Part shown: in pieces, positions 9,415 to 17,856 of the stretch | Position numbering within the stretch: the stretch's first letter is position 1 | How the letters are laid out: the number at the start of each line of letters is the position of its first letter | Source: Usitatibacter rugosus | GTDB lineage: Bacteria; Pseudomonadota; Gammaproteobacteria; Burkholderiales; Usitatibacteraceae | Direction: 5' to 3' | DNA length: 64,000 nt | Assembly (NCBI RefSeq): GCF_013003965.1 | Contig: NZ_CP053069.1 | Coordinates: 62,001 to 126,000 of the forward strand | Position numbers and translations under genes: made by a program | Notes under the pieces: model-generated | The model's input: only the letters and a program-made list of their open reading frames with translations | What the model was told of the DNA's origin: nothing | The model's database searches: none

Positions 9415-10292
9415 AGCGCAAGGGCATCATCCTCGCCGGCGGGTCCGGCACGCGCCTGTATCCCGCGACGCGCGTCGTCTCCAAGCAGCTGCTGCCGGTG
9501 TACGACAAGCCGATGGTGTACTACCCGCTGTCCACGCTGATGCTCTCCGGCATCCGCGACATCCTCGTCATCTCCACGCCGCAGGACACGCCGCGCTTCG
9601 CGGAGCTGCTGGGCGACGGCCGCGAGTGGGGCCTGAATCTCTCGTACGCCGTGCAGCCGAAGCCCGAGGGCCTGGCACAGGCGTTCATCATCGGCCGCGA
9701 CTTCGTCGGCTCCGGGCCCTCGTGCCTGATCCTCGGCGACAACATCTTCCACGGCCACGATCTCGGCGATTCGCTGATGCGCGCGAGCGCCACCGAGAAG
9801 GGGGCCTCCGTATTCGCCTACCCGGTGAAGGACCCCGAGCGCTACGGCGTGGTGGAGTTCGATGCCAAGGGCACGGCGGTCAGCATCGAGGAGAAGCCCA
9901 AGTCGCCCAAGTCGCGCTACGCGGTGACGGGCCTCTACTTCTACGACAACGCGGTCGTCGACATCGCGGCGAACCTGAAGCCGTCGCCGCGCGGCGAGCT
10001 CGAGATCACCGACGTGAACCGCGAGTACCTGAAGCGAAACGCGCTCGCGGTCGAGGTGATGGGACGTGGCAGCGCGTGGCTTGATACCGGAACGCACGAG
10101 AGCTTGCTCGAGGCCGCGCACTTCATCGAGACGATCGAGCGCCGGCAGGGCCTGAAGATCGCGTGCCCGGAAGAGATCGCCTACCGCATGGGCTACATCG
10201 ACGCCGGGCAGCTCGAGAAGCTCGCCGCGCCGATGCGCAAGAACTCGTACGGGGAATACCTGCTCGAGATCCTGCGCGACCGCGTGTTCTAG
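9411..10292 (+). CDS. rfbA: Glucose-1-phosphate thymidylyltransferase
   Basis: First step of dTDP-L-rhamnose synthesis: joins dTTP and glucose-1-phosphate. The 293-residue protein carries the nucleotidyltransferase signature [13 protein letters not shown] at residues 8-20, followed by [16 protein letters not shown], and the metal-binding GDNIFHG. The length is normal for RmlA. It starts inside the rfbB stop (ATGA), with 9 bases to rfbC. Confidence 0.96.
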   Translation: MKRKGIILAGGSGTRLYPATRVVSKQLLPVYDKPMVYYPLSTLMLSGIRDILVISTPQDTPRFAELLGDGREWGLNLSYAVQPKPEGLAQAFIIGRDFVGSGPSCLILGDNIFHGHDLGDSLMRASATEKGASVFAYPVKDPERYGVVEFDAKGTAVSIEEKPKSPKSRYAVTGLYFYDNAVVDIAANLKPSPRGELEITDVNREYLKRNALAVEVMGRGSAWLDTGTHESLLEAAHFIETIERRQGLKIACPEEIAYRMGYIDAGQLEKLAAPMRKNSYGEYLLEILRDRVF

Positions 10293-10301
10293 GGGCCGCG
10301 C

Positions 10302-10847
10302 ATGAACGTGATCCGCACGGCGATCCCCGAAGTACTGATCCTCGAGCCCAAGGTCTTCGGCGACGCGCGCGGCTTCTTCATGGAGAGCTGGAACGAGCGT
10401 GCGTTCGGCGAGGCGGTGGGCCACCCGGTGCACTTCGTGCAGGACAACCACTCACGCTCGGTGAAGGGCGTGCTGCGCGGGCTGCACTACCAGATCGAGC
10501 AGGCGCAAGGAAAGCTGGTGCGAGTCGCGCACGGCGAGGTCTTCGATGCGGTGGTGGACCTTCGGCGCTCGTCGTCCACGTTCGGCAAGAGCCTGGGCGT
10601 CACGCTCTCGGAAGAGAACAAACGCATGCTCTGGGTGCCGGCCGGTTTTGCCCACGGCTTCCTGGTGACCTCCGACAGCGCGGACTTCCTCTACAAGACG
10701 ACCGACTATTACGCCCCGAAGCACGAGCGCTCGCTGCTGTGGAACGATCCCGCGCTCGCGATCGGTTGGCCGCTCGACGGCGCCCCGCAGCTGAAGCCCA
10801 ACGACCTCGCCGGCACTCCGCTCTCGCAGGCCGAGACCTACCCGTGA
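10302..10847 (+). CDS. rfbC: dTDP-4-dehydrorhamnose 3,5-epimerase
   Basis: Third step of the rhamnose pathway: epimerises the keto sugar at C3 and C5. The 181-residue cupin-fold protein shows the typical DARGFFMESW, the catalytic His in LRGLHYQ (His62), and WVPAGFAHGF. The GTG of rfbD overlaps its stop codon (GTGA). Confidence 0.95.
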   Translation: MNVIRTAIPEVLILEPKVFGDARGFFMESWNERAFGEAVGHPVHFVQDNHSRSVKGVLRGLHYQIEQAQGKLVRVAHGEVFDAVVDLRRSSSTFGKSLGVTLSEENKRMLWVPAGFAHGFLVTSDSADFLYKTTDYYAPKHERSLLWNDPALAIGWPLDGAPQLKPNDLAGTPLSQAETYP

Positions 10848-11728
10848 ACCGGGTCCTGGTGACCGGAGCGGCCGGGCAGGTCGGCGCTGCGGTCGCCGCG
10901 CAGCTTCGGGGAAGTTGGGAAGTGATCGCGCACGACCGCGCGAGCCTCGATCTCGCGGATCCTGCGCGCATCGCGGCGGTGGTTGCCGAGACGCGGCCCG
11001 ACGTGATCGTGAATGCCGGCGCGTACACCGCCGTGGATCGCGCTGAGACCGATACGCAGGCCGCGCTCGCGGCGAACAGCGTTGCTCCTGGTGCCATCGG
11101 GATTGCCGCGAAGCACGTGGGTGCCGTGGTGATCCATTTTTCGACCGACTATGTATTCGACGGGACGAAGGCCACGCCCTACGTCGAGAGCGATCCGACT
11201 AGTCCTGTCAGTGTCTATGGTGCGTCGAAGCTCACCGGTGAACGAGCGCTGGCGGCGTCCGGTGTTCCGCACGTGATCCTGCGCACGAGCTGGGTGTACG
11301 GCCCACGCGGAAAGAACTTTCTGCTGACCATGCTGAATGCCGCGAAGACGCGCGAGGAAGTGCGTGTCGTCGACGACCAGCGAGGAGCACCTACATCAGC
11401 TCTGCAATTGGCTCGGGCGACCCAAGCGCTGCTGGCGCAGCCCGCCGATAAATTGCGCTCGGCGACCGGCGTGTATCACTGCAGCGCCGCAGGCGACGTG
11501 ACGTGGTTCGACTTCACGCGCGAGATCTACGAGCGCTGGGGGAAGATCAATCCGGGTTTCCGTGCGCCGCGAGTCGTTCCGATCCCGAGCTCCGAATACC
11601 CGACGCCGGTGAAGCGCCCAGCGAACTCGCGCCTGTCGAACGCGAAACTGCAGGAAACCTTCAGGATCGCGCTCGAGCCGTGGGAGCAGGGTCTGGACGA
11701 AACGCTGGCGGTGCTTGCCTCAGCGTGA
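10844..11728 (+). CDS. rfbD: dTDP-4-dehydrorhamnose reductase
   Basis: Last step: NADPH reduction to dTDP-L-rhamnose, used in O-antigen or other surface sugars. The 294-residue protein starts at GTG 10844, which overlaps the rfbC stop and puts the NADP-binding TGAAGQVG motif at residues 7-14. VYGASKLTGE carries the Tyr-x3-Lys pair, and RTSWVYG is also typical. Its 3' end overlaps the 3' end of the convergent histidine kinase gene by 9 bases. Codon use in the middle is slightly more relaxed (more T-ending codons) than in rfbA. Confidence 0.94.
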   Translation: MNRVLVTGAAGQVGAAVAAQLRGSWEVIAHDRASLDLADPARIAAVVAETRPDVIVNAGAYTAVDRAETDTQAALAANSVAPGAIGIAAKHVGAVVIHFSTDYVFDGTKATPYVESDPTSPVSVYGASKLTGERALAASGVPHVILRTSWVYGPRGKNFLLTMLNAAKTREEVRVVDDQRGAPTSALQLARATQALLAQPADKLRSATGVYHCSAAGDVTWFDFTREIYERWGKINPGFRAPRVVPIPSSEYPTPVKRPANSRLSNAKLQETFRIALEPWEQGLDETLAVLASA

Positions 11729-13438
11729 GGCCCTGAGGCGGAAGCACACCGCGCCGTCGGAGTTCGAGGCGAGGTCGATCCGGTAGCCCAGCGCCACGGC
11801 CTGGCGCGCCGCCTGGTAGAGCCCGATGGAAAGCCCTTCGCCACGCGGCCGCGCGAGAGGCTCACGCATCAGCTTCGTGGCCACGGCATCGGGAATGGCG
11901 CTGCCCGTATCGCGCACGTCCAGCACCGCGCCGCCCTTGCCGACCGAGAGCACGATCGTGATCCGCGTGCCGGGCTCGCGCGCCACTTTCGCGCGCGCAT
12001 TGTCGATGCAGTTGTCGAGCACGCTGTCGAAGAGAGCCGGTGGCAGCAGCACTCCGCCGCCTCCGGGACCTTCGAATGTGATGTCGCCCCCGGCGAAGCG
12101 GCGCCTCACGTCCTCCCACCACTCCGCAGCATCGACCTCCGGATCGTGCGTCGCGACATCGGGCGCGCGCAGCTGCTCGAGGGTCGCGTGCAGGCGATGC
12201 GTGAGCTGCGGCAACTGGCGTTGCAGCAGGCTGTTGTACTCGTCCGCATTGTCGCTCCCGCTCGGCGCGGCAGAGGTGAGCGCATACAGGGACTGCAGCA
12301 GGTTCTTGATGTCGTGCGTGAGGCGGGCTCCCGTCTCGTGCACGGCCTCGAGGTAGGCGTTGCGCTTCAGCGTCGTCTCGCGCCGCTTGCCCTCGTAGAA
12401 CTCGCCGACCACTTGCGCCAGCAGCCGCACGTGCAGGAAGAGGGCGGGCGAGAGCGGGACGTTGGTGTAGAAGGTGAGCTCGAGGCCGTGCTCCGTGAAC
12501 GTGGCGGCATGGCCCTCCGTTTCACCGAACTTTCCCTCGCCGTCCTCGGACTTCCAGAGCCCGCCGCGCATCCACGGGAAGGTGGCGATCTCCTTCAGCG
12601 CCTCCTCGAGGAAGCGCCCCGCCTGCGTCTCGGCTTCGGCCAGCTCGGCCACGCGGCGCATCCACAGCTCGAAGGGCATGCCCACCGACAGCAGGTAGCG
12701 CGAGAAGTACGTGCGCAGCCCGCCGAAGCCCGAGCGCGGGCTCCACAGCACGGCGAGCACGAAGAGCGCGACGCCGAAGGAGAACATCGTGAGCGCCACC
12801 GAGGGGAAATAGCGGTCGTCGGTGAAGCGCATCAGCGCGAGCGATCCCAGCACCAGCACCACGACGAGCTGGAACACGAACACGGCGTAGAAGAAATCGA
12901 ACACCTGCACCGGCTCGTCCTCCGAGTCGCCGGGCAGCAGCGCGAGCAGCAGGAGGAGCAACGGCAGGATCGCGCGCGCGAGGAGGGACACTGGCCCTGG
13001 TATCGGATGCTGCGGCAGCAGGAGCGTCGGCACTGCCCATAGCAGCAGCATCGCGAGCAGGTACGAGAACGCGACCAGGAAGTAGAGGCGGCTGGCGCCC
13101 GCGCGCTTCGCGGTGAAGACTCGCCCGCCCAGCACGCCCAGCATCAACACCATCCACGAAACGATCATCCATCCCGAGAGGAACCAGAGGATCGCCGCCG
13201 TGAGCGTCATCAGCATCACGATCGTGAAGACCTTCAGCTCGCGCTCGGTGGCGAAGAACGGCTGCCACAGCAGGAAGAGGCCGAAGTGCACCATCAGCCA
13301 GACACGCTGGAAAGCGCTGCCCACCGGAGCGAGGAGCCCCGCGTGGAGCGCCAGGAGCATCGCGAGCACGATCCAGGGCCGCGCCCGGAGCAGGGCGGCA
13401 CTCAGGCGCGCGGGGAAGGAATTCGTCGTGGGCTGCAA
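11720..13438 (-). CDS. Orphan membrane sensor histidine kinase
   Basis: A 572-residue membrane kinase. The N-terminal 240 residues form about seven hydrophobic segments with little periplasmic loop. A linker of about 120 residues follows, then an H-box with the motif THDIKNLLQ (His375), and a C-terminal HATPase domain with an N-box-like DNCIDNARAKV, a G1-like DTGSAIPDAV, and RGEGLSIGLYQA. The HDxKN type of H-box is the one seen in PrsK-like and related kinases. No response regulator gene lies next to it. It is divergent from the sigma-54-driven pilin gene, so a role in pilin control is conceivable (inference), but PilS-type kinases normally have a PAS domain and an adjacent pilR. Confidence 0.8.
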   Translation of the reverse strand: MQPTTNSFPARLSAALLRARPWIVLAMLLALHAGLLAPVGSAFQRVWLMVHFGLFLLWQPFFATERELKVFTIVMLMTLTAAILWFLSGWMIVSWMVLMLGVLGGRVFTAKRAGASRLYFLVAFSYLLAMLLLWAVPTLLLPQHPIPGPVSLLARAILPLLLLLLALLPGDSEDEPVQVFDFFYAVFVFQLVVVLVLGSLALMRFTDDRYFPSVALTMFSFGVALFVLAVLWSPRSGFGGLRTYFSRYLLSVGMPFELWMRRVAELAEAETQAGRFLEEALKEIATFPWMRGGLWKSEDGEGKFGETEGHAATFTEHGLELTFYTNVPLSPALFLHVRLLAQVVGEFYEGKRRETTLKRNAYLEAVHETGARLTHDIKNLLQSLYALTSAAPSGSDNADEYNSLLQRQLPQLTHRLHATLEQLRAPDVATHDPEVDAAEWWEDVRRRFAGGDITFEGPGGGGVLLPPALFDSVLDNCIDNARAKVAREPGTRITIVLSVGKGGAVLDVRDTGSAIPDAVATKLMREPLARPRGEGLSIGLYQAARQAVALGYRIDLASNSDGAVCFRLRASR

Positions 13439-13473
13439 GGGGATCTGGCTGGCGGCAGCGGCGAGAATAGCGG

Positions 13474-13516
13474 AGTGTCGGGATGCCGGACAGGTGCTGT
13501 CCGCGAAGCCGACACT
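13474..13516. repeat. Nested symmetric palindrome, 43 bp
   Basis: Outer arms AGTGTCGG (13474-13481) and CCGACACT (13509-13516) enclose inner arms CGGACAG (13487-13493) and CTGTCCG (13497-13503) around a GTG centre. Exactly 5 unpaired bases lie on each side between the outer and inner arms. The stem is perfect apart from this symmetric internal loop. It sits 36 bases upstream of the kinase start and 74 bases before the sigma-54 promoter. It could be an operator, a leader hairpin of the kinase mRNA, or a REP-type unit. Confidence 0.7.
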
Positions 13517-13589
13517 TCACCGGATCCCGGCCGGCGCGAAACGGGGCGATATTGGCTTAAGTGGTTGATAAGGAACAAATTGTAACGAG

Positions 13590-13605
13590 TGGCACAGCGC
13601 TTGCT
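13590..13605 (+). promoter_or_regulatory. Sigma-54 (-24/-12) promoter of the pilin gene
   Basis: TGGCAC (13590-13595), 5 bases, then TTGCT (13601-13605) match the RpoN consensus with the strict GG/GC spacing. Transcription would begin near 13617 and give a leader of about 30 bases before the pilin ATG at 13646, with CTGGAGA as ribosome-binding site. The AT-rich stretch just upstream (13554-13585) is suited to bending or to an enhancer-binding activator. The rpoN gene itself is at 19851 in this window. Confidence 0.85.
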
Positions 13606-13645
13606 CAGTATCCTGCGTCAGAATCGCTCACATCTGGAGAAAACC

Positions 13646-14296
13646 ATGAGATCACAACAATCCGGCTTCACCCTCGTCGAGATCGCGATCGTCCTCGTGA
13701 TCATCGGGCTGCTGCTCGGCGGCATCCTCAAGGGCCAGGAGCTCATCAACAGCGCCAAGGCGAAGTCCCTCGCCAACGATTTCCGCAATGTCCCGGTCTA
13801 CATCTACGCGTACCAGGACAAGTACCGGGCGATCCCCGGCGACGACTGCAATGCCCAAGCGCATGTGGGCACGGGCGCGACCAACAGCGGTACGTGCGGC
13901 AGCGGCACCGCGGGTAACGGCCGCATCGAAGGCGACTGGGACTCGACGTCGACCACGGCCGAGTCCGCGCTTTTCTGGCAGCACGTGCGACTGGCTGGTC
14001 TGGCCACGGGTGACACGGCTGCGGCCGCCGGATTGCCGACGAATACCGACGGTGGCCGCATCGGCGTGAGCAGCGACAAACCCTTCACGGACGCGAACTT
14101 CAACGGCAGCTACTACCTGTGCTCGAAGGGCGTGCGCGGCAAGTTCGCGAAGCAGATCGACCTGCAGATCGACGACGGCCACACCAACACCGGTTCTGTC
14201 CGCGTGGGAACCGCGAACGCCACGGCGTCGCTTCCCGAGACCGGCACGACCGCCGTTACGGACGACGAGGTCTACCAGGTCTGCCTCGCGTTCTGA
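13646..14296 (+). CDS. Type IV prepilin-like protein
   Basis: A 216-residue prepilin. The leader MRSQQSG is cut by PilD before Phe8, and Glu is at mature position 5. A roughly 20-residue hydrophobic helix with the pilin pattern GFTLVEIAIVLVIIG follows. The rest is a soluble head that is Thr/Gly/Ala/Asp-rich with five Cys residues, which may form disulfides. An open frame extends upstream to 13589, but it runs through the sigma-54 promoter, so ATG 13646 is the start. It stands alone with its own promoter and a terminator behind it. It may be a minor pilin or pseudopilin. Confidence 0.85.
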   Translation: MRSQQSGFTLVEIAIVLVIIGLLLGGILKGQELINSAKAKSLANDFRNVPVYIYAYQDKYRAIPGDDCNAQAHVGTGATNSGTCGSGTAGNGRIEGDWDSTSTTAESALFWQHVRLAGLATGDTAAAAGLPTNTDGGRIGVSSDKPFTDANFNGSYYLCSKGVRGKFAKQIDLQIDDGHTNTGSVRVGTANATASLPETGTTAVTDDEVYQVCLAF

Positions 14297-14316
14297 TCGA
14301 ACTACGCATCACGCCG

Positions 14317-14347
14317 ACGGCCCGCCTCGCGCGGGCCGTTTGCTTTC
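14317..14347 (+). terminator. Rho-independent terminator after the pilin gene
   Basis: A perfect 9-bp stem, ACGGCCCGC (14317-14325) and GCGGGCCGT (14331-14339), has a 5-base loop and is followed by the T-rich TTGCTTTCC. It lies between the pilin and the convergent antiporter gene and may act in both directions. Confidence 0.8.
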
Positions 14348-14350
14348 CAG

Positions 14351-16309
14351 CTATCCCTGGAGCAGCCGGATCTCCGCCTTCGCGAGATCCTCCTGCGAGC
14401 CCAGCAGCACCAGCACGTCGCCTTCCTTGAGCCGTATGTCGCCGGCGACATCCACGTTGCCGGCGTTGGGACGTCGGATCGCGGTGACGGTGACGCCCAG
14501 CATCGTGAGGTTCAGCGTCGCGAGCGTCTTGCCTTCGCAGGCAGCGTCCGGTCCCACCACCATCGTGCGCAGGCGCGCCTGCCCCGAGGTCCCGTCGTCC
14601 GTGGCGCCATGGAAGAAGCCGGGCAGCAGGCGGTAGCGCTCCTCGCGCGCCTCCTTCAGCCGGGACTGCACCACGTCGAGCGAGATGCCGATCTGCAGCA
14701 TCGTCTGCGTGGAGAGCATGAGCGAGCCCTCGACGACCTCGGCCACGATCTCGGCGGCCCCGGCGTCCTTGAGCTTCCTCACGTCCGTGTCGTCGAAGGT
14801 GCGCACGACGACGGGCAGCTCGGGGCGCATGTCGCGCACGTGCGCGAGGATGCCCAGCGCCTTGTGCGTGTCGGCGAAGCTCACGACGACGGCGCTCGCC
14901 CGCGAGATCGCGGCGGCGGACAGCACCTCGCGCCGGCTCGCATCGCCGTAGACAACGGAATCGCCCGCCGCCGCGGCCTGGCGCACGCGCTCGGGGTCGG
15001 AATCGAGGGCGATCACGGGCACCTTCTCGCGCTCGAGGAAGCGCGCCAGCGCCTGGCCGCTGCGCCCGTAGCCGCAGATGATCACGTGGCCGCGCTGGGC
15101 CATCGCCTTCACCGCGAGCTGGTGGAGCGCCACGGCGCGCTGCGTCCATTCGCTCTCGACGAAGTACAGCACGATGCGCTCCATGCGCGAGAGCAGCAGC
15201 GGCGTCACGAGCATCGACAGCAGCGAAGCGGCGAGCACCACTTGCAGGGGCCCGTTGTCGAAGCGGTCGGTCTTCTGCGCGAGGGCCAGCAGCACGAAGC
15301 CGAACTCGCCCGCGGGCGCCAGGGCCAACGCCGTGCGCAGTGCGGTGGGCCGCTCGTTGCCGAAGACACGCCCGAGCCAGAACACGATGACGAACTTCAT
15401 CCCGAGCAGCAGGACGAGGACCGCGATCACCGCGAGGAAGTGCTCCATCACGGCGAACACGTCGAGCAGCATGCCGATGGTCACGAAGAAGAGGCCCAGC
15501 AGCACGTCACGGAACGGCTGGATGTAGTCCTCCACCTGGTAGCGGTACTCCGTCTCCGAGATGAGCATGCCGGCGAGGAACGCGCCCAGCGCGAGGGAAA
15601 GACCGGCCAATTGCGTCACGAAGGCGAGGCCCAGCGCCACGAACAGCACGAAGAGGACGAAGAGCTCCGAGGACTTCTGGCGCGCCACGAGGTTGAAGAG
15701 CGGCCGCATGATGCGCTGGCCCACGGCGAGCACGATCACCAGGACCACCGCCGCCTTGATCGCGGCGATCAACGATTCGCGGGCCAGCGCCTCGGGCGGG
15801 AAGCCCAGCGCGGGGATCAGGATCAGCAGCGGGATGACCGCGAGGTCCTGGAACAGCAGCACGCCCATGATCTGGCGGCCGTGGGCGGACTGCAGCGCGT
15901 TGGTCTCGGAGAGGGTCTTGGAGACGATGGCGGTGGAGCTCATGGCGAGCACGCCGCCGATCACGAGGCCGGTCTGCCACGCGATGCCCGCCGCGTACGC
16001 GATCGCCATCACGATCGCCATAACCACGGCCACTTGCGAGGCACCGAAGCCGAACACGGTCCGGCGCATGGACATGAGCTGGGGCAAGCTGAACTCGAGG
16101 CCGACGGAGAACATCAGGAAGACGACGCCGAATTCGGCGAGGTCGCGCTGGCTGTCGGTGTCGGCCACCACGCCGAACGCGTTGGGCCCGATCAGGGCGC
16201 CGACCAGCAGGTAGCCGAGGATGGCCGGGATCGACAGGCGCCGGAAAAGCACGACCACCGCGACGGCGGCGCCTAGCAGGATCACGGCTACGGGCAGGGC
16301 GTCGTGCAT
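14351..16309 (-). CDS. KefB/YbaL-like cation:proton antiporter (CPA2)
   Basis: A 652-residue inner-membrane transporter that should exchange K+ or Na+ for H+. About 12-13 hydrophobic segments (residues 1-380) form the Na/H-exchanger domain. A cytoplasmic TrkA-N/RCK domain follows with the nucleotide-binding GYGRSGQALARFLE (about 417-430), then an RCK-C domain at the C-terminus (VGPDAACEGKTLATLNL). KefB normally lacks RCK-C, so the layout is closer to YbaL-type proteins. It is divergent from kdsD with only 20 bases between start codons, so the promoters overlap coding DNA. Confidence 0.88.
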   Translation of the reverse strand: MHDALPVAVILLGAAVAVVVLFRRLSIPAILGYLLVGALIGPNAFGVVADTDSQRDLAEFGVVFLMFSVGLEFSLPQLMSMRRTVFGFGASQVAVVMAIVMAIAYAAGIAWQTGLVIGGVLAMSSTAIVSKTLSETNALQSAHGRQIMGVLLFQDLAVIPLLILIPALGFPPEALARESLIAAIKAAVVLVIVLAVGQRIMRPLFNLVARQKSSELFVLFVLFVALGLAFVTQLAGLSLALGAFLAGMLISETEYRYQVEDYIQPFRDVLLGLFFVTIGMLLDVFAVMEHFLAVIAVLVLLLGMKFVIVFWLGRVFGNERPTALRTALALAPAGEFGFVLLALAQKTDRFDNGPLQVVLAASLLSMLVTPLLLSRMERIVLYFVESEWTQRAVALHQLAVKAMAQRGHVIICGYGRSGQALARFLEREKVPVIALDSDPERVRQAAAAGDSVVYGDASRREVLSAAAISRASAVVVSFADTHKALGILAHVRDMRPELPVVVRTFDDTDVRKLKDAGAAEIVAEVVEGSLMLSTQTMLQIGISLDVVQSRLKEAREERYRLLPGFFHGATDDGTSGQARLRTMVVGPDAACEGKTLATLNLTMLGVTVTAIRRPNAGNVDVAGDIRLKEGDVLVLLGSQEDLAKAEIRLLQG

Positions 16310-16314
16310 GGACT

Positions 16315-16320
16315 TATAAT
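16315..16320 (+). promoter_or_regulatory. -10 hexamer TATAAT directly before kdsD
   Basis: A perfect TATAAT ends only 9 bases before the kdsD ATG at 16330. A start about 7 bases downstream of the box would give a nearly leaderless kdsD mRNA, and no Shine-Dalgarno sequence is seen in those 9 bases. No good -35 hexamer is found. Confidence 0.5.
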
Positions 16321-16329
16321 TCGGGGGTC

Positions 16330-17334
16330 ATGTCGAATGTACTACATCCCCACGCCCTCTCGGACTCGCAGCATTTCATCGAGCTCGCGAAGAACGTCCT
16401 CGACATCGAGGCCGAAGCGGTCGCTCGCCTGAAGACTCGCATCGGCGAGCCGTTCATGCAGGCGCTGCGCATCATCCTCGGCACGAAAGGGCGCGTGGTC
16501 GTGACCGGCATGGGCAAGAGCGGCCACGTCGCGGGCAAGATCGCCGCCACCCTGGCCTCGACCGGCACGCCCGCTTTCTTCGTGCACCCCGCCGAGGCGA
16601 GCCATGGCGACCTGGGCATGATCACCGACCAGGACGTGGTGATCGCCATCTCCTACTCGGGCACGTCGAACGAGATCCTCGCCATCCTGCCGATGCTGAA
16701 GCGCAGGGGCGCCAAGGTGATCGCGATGACGGGCAAGCCCGCTTCGGCGCTCGCCATGGAGGCCGACGTCCACCTCGATGTCGCCGTCGAGCGCGAGGCC
16801 TGCCCGCTCGAGTTGGCACCCACGGCGAGCACGACGGCCACGCTCGCCCTCGGCGACGCGCTCGCCATGGCCTTGCTCGACGCGCGCGGCTTCCGCAGCG
16901 AGGACTTCGCGCTGCACCATCCCGGCGGCGCGCTCGGCCGGCGCCTGCTGGTGCACGTGGCCGACATCATGCGCAAGGGCGAGCGCTTGCCGCGCACGGC
17001 GCCCGACGCGCTGCTGCCGCAAGCCATCGTCGAGATGACCGCGAAGGGCATCGGCATGACGATCGTGGTTGACGCGAACGACAAGCTGCTCGGGATCTTC
17101 ACCGACGGCGATCTGCGCCGCGTCCTCGAGAAGCACGATCACATCAAGACACTCCGCGTGGGCGACGTGATGACGAAGAACCCCCGCACCATCGCGCCCG
17201 AGAAGCTGGCCGCCGAGGCCGCGCGCATGCTGGAGGAAAACCCGATGGGTGGCCGGCTCGTCGTCGCCGACCGCGAGGGCCGCCTCGTGGGCGCGCTCAC
17301 CTTCCACGACCTGCTCGCCGAGGGCGTGGTCTAG
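16330..17334 (+). CDS. kdsD: Arabinose-5-phosphate isomerase
   Basis: KdsD converts ribulose-5-phosphate to arabinose-5-phosphate, the first step of Kdo synthesis. The 334-residue protein has an N-terminal SIS domain with VTGMGKSGHVAGKIAATL and ASTGTPAFFVHPAEASHGDLGM (about residues 57-100), then two CBS domains at the C-terminus. The alignment to E. coli KdsD supports the ATG used, although it is very close to the -10 box. It heads the kdsD-kdsC-lptCAB-rpoN-hpf-ptsN-hprK-rapZ cluster, and kdsC starts directly after its stop. Confidence 0.95.
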   Translation: MSNVLHPHALSDSQHFIELAKNVLDIEAEAVARLKTRIGEPFMQALRIILGTKGRVVVTGMGKSGHVAGKIAATLASTGTPAFFVHPAEASHGDLGMITDQDVVIAISYSGTSNEILAILPMLKRRGAKVIAMTGKPASALAMEADVHLDVAVEREACPLELAPTASTTATLALGDALAMALLDARGFRSEDFALHHPGGALGRRLLVHVADIMRKGERLPRTAPDALLPQAIVEMTAKGIGMTIVVDANDKLLGIFTDGDLRRVLEKHDHIKTLRVGDVMTKNPRTIAPEKLAAEAARMLEENPMGGRLVVADREGRLVGALTFHDLLAEGVV

Positions 17335-17856
17335 GTGTCGTTCGCCAAGCGCGCGAGCGCCATCAAGCTCGCCGTCTTCGACGTCGACGGCGTGCTCACC
17401 GACGGCACGATCTACATGGGGCCTTCGGGCGAGATGCTGAAGGCCTTCAACATCCTCGACGGGCACGGGTTGAAATTGCTCCACGAGGACGGCATCGCCA
17501 CCGCGATCCTCTCGGGTCGCAAGTCGGCGATGGTCGCCACGCGCGCGAAGGAGCTGGGCCTGGGCGCTGTCCACCAGGGTGTCGCGGACAAGGTGAAGCG
17601 CCTCGCCACGATCCTCCGCGCGCACAAGTCCGATCTCGCATCCTGCGCGTACATGGGAGACGACCTCCCCGACCTCGAGGTCATGCGGCGCGTGGGCCTC
17701 GCGGTCGCGCCCGCCAACGGCGTGCTGGCCGTGCGCAAGCAGGCGCATCTCGTTACGAAATCCCGGGGCGGCGAAGGCGCGGTGCGCGAGTTCTGTGAAC
17801 GCCTGCTCGAGGCGCGCGGTCGAACGGACCTGGTGCAAGGAAGAACGAAAAAATGA
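17335..17856 (+). CDS. kdsC: Kdo-8-phosphate phosphatase
   Basis: This HAD-family phosphatase releases Kdo from Kdo-8-phosphate. The 173-residue protein starts at GTG, immediately after the kdsD stop. The nucleophile motif FDVDGVLTDG has Asp16 and Asp18, followed by LSGRKS and the metal-binding MGDDLPDLEVM. The capless C1 type and the length are normal for KdsC. It overlaps lptC by 4 bases. Confidence 0.95.
   Translation: MSFAKRASAIKLAVFDVDGVLTDGTIYMGPSGEMLKAFNILDGHGLKLLHEDGIATAILSGRKSAMVATRAKELGLGAVHQGVADKVKRLATILRAHKSDLASCAYMGDDLPDLEVMRRVGLAVAPANGVLAVRKQAHLVTKSRGGEGAVREFCERLLEARGRTDLVQGRTKK

Noticed and set aside
8347-11728. rfbBACD as a mobile O-antigen island
   Set aside because: The four genes match the G+C and tight packing of their neighbours, and no mobility gene or flanking repeat was seen.
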